From Rhodospirillaceae bacterium (GTDB lineage: Bacteria > Pseudomonadota > Alphaproteobacteria > UBA8366): DNA of 53,396 bases. A model generated the notes under the pieces. It did no database searches and had not been told where the DNA came from. It was given only the letters and a program-made list of their open reading frames with translations. Both the position numbers and the translations under genes were made by a program. Each line of letters opens with the position of its first letter. Positions within the stretch are counted from its first letter, which is position 1. The stretch covers positions 1-53,396 of the forward strand of contig PBOR01000058.1 of assembly GCA_002724395.1 (NCBI GenBank), in the 5' to 3' direction. Shown one piece after another: positions 8,111-15,808 of this stretch.

Positions 8111-9145
8111 GTGATCGGCAAAGAGACTATCCGGACCAAGGCCCATGAGCTTGGCTTCGATGTAATTGGTTTTACTCATGCTCAATTACCTGAAAAAACC
8201 GGACACGACCTCGATACTTATTTAGAAAAAGGTCATCATGGCGATATGGATTGGCTAGCTGGTAAAGCAAATCGACGACGCACACCGGTGGCTCTTTGGC
8301 CAGAAGCGAAATCAGTAATTGTGCTTGGCGTAAATTACGGACCAAAGCACAACCCACTGAAGGAAATGAAGGCATTTTCCAATGAAAGCCGCGCTATGAT
8401 TTCTGTCTATGCACGTAATCAAGATTACCACGATGTCATCAAAAAACGCCTCAAGGCTCTAGCCCGCTGGCTTCAAAAAGAAAGCAGCGAATATGTTAAA
8501 GTATTTGTCGATACAGCACCCGTCATGGAAAAACCGCTCGCTCAGCAAGGGGGACTAGGTTGGCAGGGTAAACACACCAATCTCGTTTCACAGAAATTTG
8601 GATCATGGCTATTTTTAGGCGAGATCTATACCACCCTAGAAATCGAGCCGGACGCGGCAGAGATAGACCATTGCGGCAGCTGCACCGCTTGCTTGGATAT
8701 ATGTCCCACCAATGCGTTCCCCGAACCCTACAAGATCGATGCAAGACGCTGTATCTCATACCTTACTATCGAGCATAAGGGCCACATTCCCGAAGAGTTT
8801 CGCAAAGCCATAGGTAACCGTATTTATGGTTGCGACGATTGCTTGTCCGTCTGTCCATGGAATAAGTTTGCGAAATTAGCAGAAGAACCGGCTTTCCTAC
8901 CTCGTGACGCACTCGACGGACCAAAGCTTGCGGAGCTAGCTCAATTGGATGACGTTCAGTTCCGCAAGATGTTTTCGAAAACCTCAATCAAACGCTCTGG
9001 CCGCGACAGGTTCATCCGAAATGTTATGATTGCCGTTGGCAATAGCGGCGATACTTCGCTAATAGAAGTCGCTCAATCCCGCAGAAACGATAAATCGGAA
9101 ATCGTGCGCGAAATGGCTAGCTGGGCTGTTTCGGAACTTTCTTAA
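8111..9145 (+). CDS. queG: Epoxyqueuosine reductase
   Basis: Cobalamin- and iron-sulfur-dependent reductase that converts epoxyqueuosine in tRNA to queuosine, the last pathway step. Asp134 in VFVDTAPVMEK matches the proton donor of characterised QueG. Two ferredoxin-type clusters are seen: C188-x2-C191-x2-C194-x3-C198P and C241-x2-C244-x3-C248P, with an extra Cys214. The C-terminus after about 260 is HEAT-like helical and ends WAVSELS. Length is 344. The start is GTG 8111, three bases after the queF stop. Its 3' end overlaps the end of the convergent flavin-enzyme gene by 4 bp. Confidence 0.95.
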   Translation: MIGKETIRTKAHELGFDVIGFTHAQLPEKTGHDLDTYLEKGHHGDMDWLAGKANRRRTPVALWPEAKSVIVLGVNYGPKHNPLKEMKAFSNESRAMISVYARNQDYHDVIKKRLKALARWLQKESSEYVKVFVDTAPVMEKPLAQQGGLGWQGKHTNLVSQKFGSWLFLGEIYTTLEIEPDAAEIDHCGSCTACLDICPTNAFPEPYKIDARRCISYLTIEHKGHIPEEFRKAIGNRIYGCDDCLSVCPWNKFAKLAEEPAFLPRDALDGPKLAELAQLDDVQFRKMFSKTSIKRSGRDRFIRNVMIAVGNSGDTSLIEVAQSRRNDKSEIVREMASWAVSELS

Positions 9146-10320
9146 TAGGCTGTTGGCAAATCCGGGTCTAAGCCCATCAAATGTTGGCCAACCATATTGA
9201 AATTAGTCTTCCGCCCTTGGCCTTGCTGGGTAAGCGTATGAATATCTCGAAAACGCCGCTGGAAAAGACTTGAGTTAAAGATGCTGGTCGCACCTGTTGC
9301 ATCATAAATTTCGTCCACTACATCTTTTGCCTGATGAATTGCGTAGGTAGTACTTAGACGGATACGCATACGAGAATCCAATGTAAGTTCGCCTCGTTGC
9401 TTCACGTCTTCAAAGACTTCAGCGGCTTCATTCAGCACATACATACGTGATGATTTTATTTTTGCTTCACACGTGGCCACCATGTTTTGTACCGCAGTTG
9501 TTTCGGCAAGACGCTGTTTCATTCGATAAGGCTGTTTTTCACACGCCAAGGTTTTAAAATCCTCCAGCATGCCCCGCGCAATGCCATTGGCTACTCCAGA
9601 GAAACCAATCGCATAGAGATTAGTTGTTGGTATGGTATACAGAGGTCCGTCACAATAGCGCTCTTCAGGAATGATATAGCGTGATAGCGAAAACTCCTTT
9701 GGTACGAAAAGATCTTTGACAGAATAACCATCGCTGGCAGTGCCGCGTAGGCCCATAACATTCCAAATATCAATAAGTTCGCAGTCTTCCTTCCGAAATA
9801 ATAAAGCGCGTGTATCTTCGGTTCCATCCTCTTTTATAAAGGTGAACCGTCCACCGAGATAAGTTGCGTGGCGTAAACCGCTCGCAAATTGCCAGCGGCC
9901 TTCTTTTACGTAATAGCCGTCATCACGTACTTCAACCTTTGCCTTACCTGGTCCCCACGCCAAGACTCCGGCAGGGTCTTTGCCCCATACTTCCTTGGCG
10001 GTTGTCGGCGGGACGTACGCCGCTGAAGTGGAACAGCCATTACCTTGGCAGGTGACCCAGCCAACACTGGCATCGCGCTGAGCAATAGCAGAGGTAATAC
10101 GAAAAAAAGTAGCCGGGTCAATTTCCAAACCACCATAGGCTTTTGGTAACAAAAGGCGAAATAACTTTTCGCCGTGCATTTTGTCTAACAAATCCTTGGG
10201 TAGCCGTCGCGTTTCATCAATCTCGTCTGCCGCAGCGCTGATATCATCAGCTATGCGTTCAACGCGGGCCATGTGATCTTCAGTGTTATAGAGCGTGATT
10301 GCCGCCGCTTCAGCCGTCAT
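9142..10320 (-). CDS. Acyl-CoA-dehydrogenase-fold flavin-dependent monooxygenase (group D)
   Basis: The 392-residue protein has the acyl-CoA dehydrogenase fold with a type 2 C-terminal domain, as in the oxygenase component of two-component monooxygenases (HsaA, HpaB-like group). Seen features: N-terminal helical domain with LFRLLLPKAYGGLEID, a central beta domain with WQFASGLRHATYLGG and WNVMGLRGTASDGYSV, and a helical C domain with SSLFQRRFRDIHTLTQQGQ. There is no acyl-CoA dehydrogenase catalytic Glu signature that I can identify. No flavin reductase gene is adjacent. Its start overlaps the stop of a VOC-family gene (TAATG), so the two form an operon, probably acting on the same aromatic or cyclic substrate. 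Confidence 0.75.
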   Translation of the reverse strand: MTAEAAAITLYNTEDHMARVERIADDISAAADEIDETRRLPKDLLDKMHGEKLFRLLLPKAYGGLEIDPATFFRITSAIAQRDASVGWVTCQGNGCSTSAAYVPPTTAKEVWGKDPAGVLAWGPGKAKVEVRDDGYYVKEGRWQFASGLRHATYLGGRFTFIKEDGTEDTRALLFRKEDCELIDIWNVMGLRGTASDGYSVKDLFVPKEFSLSRYIIPEERYCDGPLYTIPTTNLYAIGFSGVANGIARGMLEDFKTLACEKQPYRMKQRLAETTAVQNMVATCEAKIKSSRMYVLNEAAEVFEDVKQRGELTLDSRMRIRLSTTYAIHQAKDVVDEIYDATGATSIFNSSLFQRRFRDIHTLTQQGQGRKTNFNMVGQHLMGLDPDLPTAY

Positions 10321-11201
10321 TATTCAGTCACCTCAAATGGTAATACGTGGGGTTGATCGGAATACCCCAACACAAAGTTACGGTTCGTTTGGTTCGGGTT
10401 TCGGTTTATGAAAGGCCGACCGTATAAAGGATGGCTCATAGAACGTACCTCATGCTCAAGTGTATGTAATCTCCTGCCGCTATCTAGATCGATAATATCC
10501 TTAAAGCGATACTGAAACTGGTTACTTTCTTGACTGATCAAATTGCGCGCCATCAGGGCCTTATGCGGTCCAGAAAAATCAGCGAGATAAATCTGAACAT
10601 GGTGTCCGTCATAACGGGGTATTTTCTTGTCAGTTTCGCGGAAGATCATCAACTGATGGTAACCGGACTCTATTTGAGCGGAAATCCCGCCTGCTTTACG
10701 CACCGCCACTTTTGCACCAATGATTTCACGATAAAACCGCGCGATCCCCTCTGAGCTACCTGGTCTGGAATCAAATTCTACATATCGAATACCGAGACTT
10801 GCGGGACCGTGTTTCCTATTTGGAGGGAAGCACCGATAAGCATTACCCCAAGGGCATATGACATCTAAGTGGTTGCGGCTGGCCGAAAATTTAAATTGGG
10901 TTCCACGCAAATCGGACTTTACGGCTTCTAAACGTTTCTTAAGACTTTTTAGGTCTGGCACAGTTATACCCGTATGCCCGGGAATACGCTGCGGCTTTCC
11001 AGTTGGCATATGAATTTGTGTCTTACCGACGTTCATCCACATATTGACAACGCCCGGTGTCATATAGGGGTCACGAGTGAACCCCATCCCAACTACATAA
11101 AATAGCGTTGCCAATCGTTGATCCGGGACCTTAACGTTGGTGTGTTCCAGGCCAACGATATTTGCCAAATCTTCTGCGGTCCGGTCGAAACTCATTCCCA
11201 T
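10320..11201 (-). CDS. VOC-family (glyoxalase / extradiol dioxygenase fold) protein
   Basis: The 293-residue product appears to contain four beta-alpha-beta-beta-beta modules, as in type I extradiol dioxygenases. Modules begin near LEHTNVKVPDQ (18-28), GHTGITVPDL, SLGIRYVEFDS and GHHVQIYLADF. Candidate metal ligands in the C half are the His of HHVQIY and a Glu in HTLEHEV. The position where the first C-domain His is expected is Arg-Tyr-Val-Glu, so ring-cleavage activity is uncertain. It could be a lyase, isomerase or binding protein. It is the first gene of an operon with the flavin monooxygenase, and the pair resembles hydroxylase/ring-cleavage pairs of aromatic or steroid degradation. Confidence 0.7.
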   Translation of the reverse strand: MGMSFDRTAEDLANIVGLEHTNVKVPDQRLATLFYVVGMGFTRDPYMTPGVVNMWMNVGKTQIHMPTGKPQRIPGHTGITVPDLKSLKKRLEAVKSDLRGTQFKFSASRNHLDVICPWGNAYRCFPPNRKHGPASLGIRYVEFDSRPGSSEGIARFYREIIGAKVAVRKAGGISAQIESGYHQLMIFRETDKKIPRYDGHHVQIYLADFSGPHKALMARNLISQESNQFQYRFKDIIDLDSGRRLHTLEHEVRSMSHPLYGRPFINRNPNQTNRNFVLGYSDQPHVLPFEVTE

Positions 11202-11328
11202 CCCTTTCTAAAACTCGTTTGAACGACCCACTAGTGTAACAAAAGCGGCACAAAGTAATGCTAGTCCCTTTTTAGAAATTTCTCCATACTACTTAGTTGT
11301 AGTGCAAACTGTAGGAGTGTTGTTTGCG

Positions 11329-11793
11329 ATGAGGTATTCAGTCAAATTTATTCTGGGCATAGTAGCTTTTGCTTTTTCGTTAAGCGCTTTTGATGCAACA
11401 CCCGTGCTAGCTGACGGGCATATGATGGTCATCAAAGAACGTAAGGCGCTGATGAAAAAGGTTGTTAAGGCGACTAGAATCATCAAGAAATATAAAAAGG
11501 GTAAAGCATCCGATGGTGAGGCAATCGTAGCTGCTAAAGCGCTTCGAAAGGCCATTAACTCTTCAATAGATAAACGTCTGTATCCTATAGGCTCCACACG
11601 CCCAGATGTCTCGGCGAAGAAAACACGTGCTAAAGCCAATATCTTGTCTGAATGGGAAGCTTTTGTTGAAGCTGGTAAAAAGTCCGTAAAGCTTGCCACC
11701 AAATTCATCGAGGGTGCGAAGGCAGGTCAAGGACAGGCTAAGTTCGCTTGCGGCGGGTGTCATAAACCCTACCGCGGCAAGAAGGTCAGATAG
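11329..11793 (+). CDS. Class II cytochrome c (cytochrome c' / c556 type)
   Basis: Periplasmic four-helix-bundle cytochrome. Residues 1-29 form a signal peptide (MRYSVKFILGIVAFAFSLS then a cleavage site near VLADG). The mature part has IKERKALMKKVV near the N-terminus, with the Met position of c556-type axial ligands, and the haem motif CGGCH near the C-terminus followed by KPYRGKK, as in class II cytochromes. Total length is 154. I chose ATG 11329 because the signal peptide starts there and GGAG lies 11 nt before; a GTG nine codons upstream is open. Basic residues are abundant. It is divergent from the VOC/monooxygenase operon. Confidence 0.83.
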   Translation: MRYSVKFILGIVAFAFSLSAFDATPVLADGHMMVIKERKALMKKVVKATRIIKKYKKGKASDGEAIVAAKALRKAINSSIDKRLYPIGSTRPDVSAKKTRAKANILSEWEAFVEAGKKSVKLATKFIEGAKAGQGQAKFACGGCHKPYRGKKVR

Positions 11794-11887
11794 AAAAAAC
11801 CGTTGTCGATTATTTCGGCATAACGAACCACTCTTCGCTATACCCGAAAGCGCGATTTTCTTGTTCTTAAGTAGATTGTCAGTTCAG

Positions 11888-11909
11888 CGATTAAATAATT
11901 ATTTAATCG
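11888..11909. terminator. 22-bp perfect palindrome between convergent genes
   Basis: The arms CGATTAAATAA (11888-11898) and TTATTTAATCG (11899-11909) are exact reverse complements. The right arm covers the stop codon of the convergent ketosynthase gene. The position between two converging genes suggests a bidirectional terminator, but the stem is almost all A/T and lacks a long T tract, so a protein-binding site is equally possible. Confidence 0.35.
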
Positions 11910-13117
11910 GCAAATTTCTTTACTGCGAGCACGGCGTTCAAGCCTCCAAATGCAAACGAATTTGAAATAGCCGCTTTAATGGGCATGTCCCGGGCTTCAT
12001 TCGGCACATAATCTAGATCACATTCAGGATCAGCCTCTTCATAATTAGCCGTCGGCGGAGCCACATCGTTATTTATTGCGAGTGTAGTGACAGCCAATTC
12101 CATGGCGCCCGCGGCACCCAATGCATGACCGAACATTGATTTACTAGCTGAGATAGCAACTTTTTCAGCATGATTGCCCATGGCAATTTTTATCGATTTA
12201 GTTTCAGTCATATCGTTGGCCGCAGTTCCGGTTCCATGGGCGTTAATATAGCTGATATCTTCCGAATTGAGGCCGGCATCCTTCAGAGCAAATTTCATGG
12301 CCTTTGAAGCGCCTTCAGAACTAGGCATGGTAATATCCATAGCATCGGACGTCATCCCAAAACCGACAATTTCTGCGTAAATTTTTGCTCCACGGGCTTT
12401 TGCATGTTCCAAAGTTTCCAACGTCATGATTGCCGCGCCCTCCCCCAAAGTCATTCCTGAACGATTTTTTGAAAACGGACGACAGGTATCGGTAGTCATG
12501 ACCCTTATGGCTTCCCAGCCTTTCATGGTGCCTATAGCTATGCAAGCTTCCGTGCCTCCAGTAACGGCACGGTCAACGATACCCTGGCGCACCATGTGAA
12601 AAGCCTGTCCAATGGCATGATTGGCCGACGAACACGCGCTGGCGATAGCATAAGAGGGCCCGGTAATACCATTTTCCATCGTGATATGACTGCACGCTGC
12701 ATTCAACATCATGCGTGGAATAGTGAAAGGGTGAACACCTCTCCTTCCTTCTTTGTAAATGTGATAATAAGCTTGATCTGCTGTTTCCTGGCCACCTACT
12801 CCGCAACCGATAATGGTTGCAGTGTTGTCCCCATCCTCACCATCGAAAGTAAGACCGGAGTCTGAAATCGCTTCACGGGCGGCCATCAAACCAAGTTGCG
12901 AGAACCTATCCAGCAGAGCCAATTGTTTTTTTGGAAAATGCTCTTTTGCAACATAATCTTTAATTTCGACGCCAATTTTAATTTGCAATTCATCCGTTGG
13001 AATTGTTTTAAGCGGTCCAATTACACAGCGACCGTTACTAATCGTCTCCCAAAACTCTGAGATTGATTTGCCAGCGCCTGAGAATACGCCTAATCCGGTA
13101 ATGACAACCCTATTCAT
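11903..13117 (-). CDS. Beta-ketoacyl-ACP synthase (KAS II / FabF family)
   Basis: Thiolase-fold condensing enzyme extending acyl chains with malonyl-ACP. The Cys-His-His triad is intact: Cys162 in ASACSSANHAIG, His294 in NAHGTGTAANDMTET and His331 in KSMFGHALGAAGA, with Lys326. The length of 404 fits FabF. It is the last gene of a leftward operon lpxD - acyl carrier protein - ketosynthase, 118 bp after the carrier protein. This context suggests a dedicated acyl chain for lipid A or another envelope lipid, comparable to the rhizobial AcpXL/FabF-XL system, and not the general fatty-acid cycle. That role is inferred from context. Confidence 0.88.
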   Translation of the reverse strand: MNRVVITGLGVFSGAGKSISEFWETISNGRCVIGPLKTIPTDELQIKIGVEIKDYVAKEHFPKKQLALLDRFSQLGLMAAREAISDSGLTFDGEDGDNTATIIGCGVGGQETADQAYYHIYKEGRRGVHPFTIPRMMLNAACSHITMENGITGPSYAIASACSSANHAIGQAFHMVRQGIVDRAVTGGTEACIAIGTMKGWEAIRVMTTDTCRPFSKNRSGMTLGEGAAIMTLETLEHAKARGAKIYAEIVGFGMTSDAMDITMPSSEGASKAMKFALKDAGLNSEDISYINAHGTGTAANDMTETKSIKIAMGNHAEKVAISASKSMFGHALGAAGAMELAVTTLAINNDVAPPTANYEEADPECDLDYVPNEARDMPIKAAISNSFAFGGLNAVLAVKKFAD

Positions 13118-13235
13118 GGCTTACATTTCTCCACATCGTTGCACATCAAACAAGTAGGCGAAGAAACCAAGTGCAAGGTTAAAGCCCATCCCTTCCTATC
13201 GTCAGCACAATCCGATTTTAATCAGAATGCGAGAT

Positions 13236-13487
13236 TTAAGTTTGCTCTTCTATGACTTTTTTAACCGCATCGACCACATGGCCAACTGTCTCAAATTCCA
13301 TTTCTTGATCATTTGCATTGTAAGGAATTTGGATGTCGAATTTTTCTTCGATTGCAAAAATTATTTCAACAATATCCAATGATTCTATTTCTAAATCGTC
13401 AAGTCGCGCTTCGCGTTCAAGCTTTTCACGCGGCACATCTGCCTTATCAGAAACTATATCGTAAATTTCTTCTTCTACGCTCGCCAT
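13236..13487 (-). CDS. Acyl carrier protein (specialised)
   Basis: An 83-residue acidic four-helix carrier protein. Ser36 in IESLDIVEIIFAIEEKF is the phosphopantetheine site, where housekeeping ACP has DSLDTVE. The sequence differs enough from AcpP to suggest a specialised carrier, with FAIEEKFDIQIP recalling AcpXL. It lies between lpxD (48 bp upstream) and a ketosynthase gene (118 bp downstream) on the same strand. It probably carries the acyl group made or elongated by the ketosynthase, which LpxD or another acyltransferase then uses. Confidence 0.9.
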   Translation of the reverse strand: MASVEEEIYDIVSDKADVPREKLEREARLDDLEIESLDIVEIIFAIEEKFDIQIPYNANDQEMEFETVGHVVDAVKKVIEEQT

Positions 13488-13535
13488 CGTACACTCTCAA
13501 TAATTGGCGTTACTGCCTGCTATTGGCGAATTTGG

Positions 13536-14648
13536 TTAGCCTTTTTCCGAGGCCGTTTCAAGCGCCTTTAACCTAGATTTAAGTTTTGGAATATCTCTAT
13601 AGATACTGCCTAAGCGACGGATTTGCATATATTGCTCTGTCGCTTCATTTTTTGGGAGTGCCGGATAGCCAATAGCAACTGTCTTGTCAGGAATATCAAA
13701 AGCAATGCCTGACCCTCCTCCGACGACAACATCGTTTCCGATATTAATATGATCCGCTACACCTACCTGACCCGCGAGAACCACCCGATCACCAACAGTC
13801 ACACTCCCTGCTACCCCTACTTGGCCACAAATCATACAGTTTTCACCAATCACTACATTGTGCCCAACCTGGACTAAATTATCGATTTTTGTATGTCTAC
13901 CAATGCGCGTGTCACTAAACGTCCCCCGGTCAATGGTTGTTGAAGCTCCTATTTCCACATGTCCGCCTATACTTACAGAGCCGACAGAGTTTATCCGCGT
14001 GATTTCAAGGTTCTGTGCATGAACCTGTCCTTGGGATGATAAACCTTTAGCCTCTTCAACACTTCCCGGTTCCGGCGTAACAAAACTAAATCCATCCGAT
14101 CCAATGCTAGCATTGTGATGAATGATACACTTCTCCCCGATCCGGACGCGCTCTCCGATGCGAACTCCAGGGTGTATTAAGCTAGCTTCTCCGATTATCG
14201 CCTCAGCACCAATTGTTATCTGAGCCATTAGGATCGTGCCGTCGCCAATGGCAGCGTGCGGCCCCACGTAAACAAAAGGGCCAATCGAAACTTCTTTACC
14301 GATACTTGCAGAAGGATCAATTACAGCGGTGCTATGGATGGTATTTTCATAGTAGACAGGTTTTTCATAAATCTTCATGAGCTGAGCTAGAGCGACGCGC
14401 GCGCGACCAACTTCGACATAGCCCTCAACAGCGTCTGCGGGCATTTTAGAATTAGTCAATACGACTGCCGCAATAGCCTTACTCGAGGCTAGTGATTCAA
14501 CCAGCTCTTCCTCCATTGCCAGAGCAAGAGTATCGATTCCTTCTGCATCTGCTGGGTGAGCTAGTGTTTCAATCTCTATCTCACCATTACCAATCAACTT
14601 ACCACCAATAGCATCCGCAATTTCTGAAAGTTTCATTTGCATATCCAC
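13536..14648 (-). CDS. lpxD: UDP-3-O-(3-hydroxyacyl)glucosamine N-acyltransferase
   Basis: Third step of lipid A synthesis: adds a 3-hydroxyacyl chain from ACP to the amino group of UDP-3-O-acyl-glucosamine. The N domain (about 5-100) is the uridine-binding LpxD domain. From about 105 to 330 the protein is a left-handed beta helix of hexapeptide repeats (for example IGENCM, VTVGDR, INIGND), and the C-terminus is helical. His263 in LVQVGHNVVIGEN is the expected catalytic base. Length is 370. The open frame starts at GTG 14648; ATGs at 14642 and 14636 are equally plausible starts. Unusually it is not followed by fabZ-lpxA here but by a carrier protein and a ketosynthase. Confidence 0.93.
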   Translation of the reverse strand: MDMQMKLSEIADAIGGKLIGNGEIEIETLAHPADAEGIDTLALAMEEELVESLASSKAIAAVVLTNSKMPADAVEGYVEVGRARVALAQLMKIYEKPVYYENTIHSTAVIDPSASIGKEVSIGPFVYVGPHAAIGDGTILMAQITIGAEAIIGEASLIHPGVRIGERVRIGEKCIIHHNASIGSDGFSFVTPEPGSVEEAKGLSSQGQVHAQNLEITRINSVGSVSIGGHVEIGASTTIDRGTFSDTRIGRHTKIDNLVQVGHNVVIGENCMICGQVGVAGSVTVGDRVVLAGQVGVADHINIGNDVVVGGGSGIAFDIPDKTVAIGYPALPKNEATEQYMQIRRLGSIYRDIPKLKSRLKALETASEKG

Positions 14649-14706
14649 TTTTTAAAGCCTTGTTGTTAATACCATGGCCAGATGCCAATTCCAGGAGACA
14701 TTTAAT

Positions 14707-15714
14707 ATGAGCGCCTCGGTTCCAAGTACAATGCGCTATGTCGATATAACCAAAGCGGGAGACCCTGAGGTCCTTCAAGTTCGTGAACGGCCTTTGCCAG
14801 AAATAGCGGATGGTGAAGTATTAATTAAGGTGGCTGGCGCTGGATTAAACGGTGCTGATATGACACAGCGACGTGGAAAATACCCTATGCCGCCCGGCGC
14901 ATCGGATATTCCAGGACTTGAGGCCTCCGGCACAGTTGTGGCGATAGGGAAAGGTGTTTCGTTATTACAAGAGGGCGACGAGGTTTGCGCACTTATCAAG
15001 GGCGGCGGCTACGCAGAATATGTAAATGTACCGGCACCTCAATGTATGCCAATACCTCATGGGATTTCGCTGGCCGACGCCGGCGCGTTACCGGAAACGT
15101 TTTGTACCGTGTGGACTAATCTTCTTGATCGAGGCCAATTAAAAAAAGGCGAAATTGTACTGATACAGGGCGGTACTAGCGGGATCGGCTACACCGCTAT
15201 TCAGATGGCAAAGTTTATCGGTTCAACGGTTCTTTCAACGGCACGTACCGATGAAAAGTGTAAAGCAATTCAAAGATTCGGCGCCGATAGAGCAATCAAA
15301 TACACCGAAGAAGATTTCGAAGAGGTTGCCCGTGAATTCACCGGTGGCTACGGCGTCGATGTCATTCTTGACATTGTTGGCGGTCCGTATATCTCGAAAG
15401 AGCTTGACTTATTAGCTCATGACGGGAGGCTCGTATTTGTAAATTTACGCGCCGGTAAAGTGGCAGAGGCAGATTTTGGGAATGTGCATGCCAAACACCT
15501 AATCGTCACTGGATCGCGCTTACGGCCCCGTTCTGTCGAAGAAAAAGGGAAAATTTGTGGGGCCCTGGTCAACGATATTTGGCCAGCCTTTAAGACAGGT
15601 AATTTCAAAATAGAAATCTTTGAGCGGTTTCCTTTCTCCGAGGCTCACAAAGCGCATGCTCTGATGGAAACGAGTGAGCATATCGGCAAGATATTACTCT
15701 ATCCGGATAATTGA
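14707..15714 (+). CDS. Zinc-free MDR-family NADPH:quinone oxidoreductase
   Basis: A medium-chain dehydrogenase/reductase of the quinone oxidoreductase (QOR/TP53I3-like) group, 335 residues. The N-terminal GroES-like domain has GLNGADMTQRRGKYPMPPG (46-64). The Rossmann fold has GGTSGIGYTAIQMAK (155-169) in place of the zinc-dependent ADH loop, and ALPETFCTVWTNL (127-139) is the usual PIG3-type motif. No catalytic or structural zinc ligands are visible. I chose ATG 14707 because CAGGAG lies 9 nt before it; the frame opens 11 codons earlier. It diverges from lpxD. The quinone or enone substrate is unknown. Confidence 0.87.
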   Translation: MSASVPSTMRYVDITKAGDPEVLQVRERPLPEIADGEVLIKVAGAGLNGADMTQRRGKYPMPPGASDIPGLEASGTVVAIGKGVSLLQEGDEVCALIKGGGYAEYVNVPAPQCMPIPHGISLADAGALPETFCTVWTNLLDRGQLKKGEIVLIQGGTSGIGYTAIQMAKFIGSTVLSTARTDEKCKAIQRFGADRAIKYTEEDFEEVAREFTGGYGVDVILDIVGGPYISKELDLLAHDGRLVFVNLRAGKVAEADFGNVHAKHLIVTGSRLRPRSVEEKGKICGALVNDIWPAFKTGNFKIEIFERFPFSEAHKAHALMETSEHIGKILLYPDN

Positions 15715-15808
15715 TTAGGCTTATAGGAATTCTGCCCCCTTGACCCTACTCGATATCTCGCGATCATAGCGAAGGAAGAATTTCTATATCCTGGGAGAGG
15801 ACTAAATC

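Noticed and set aside
15740-15768. Sigma-70 promoter before the first MmgE/PrpD copy
   Set aside because: TTGACC is good but the sequence 17 bp later (ATCATA) does not match a -10 box.
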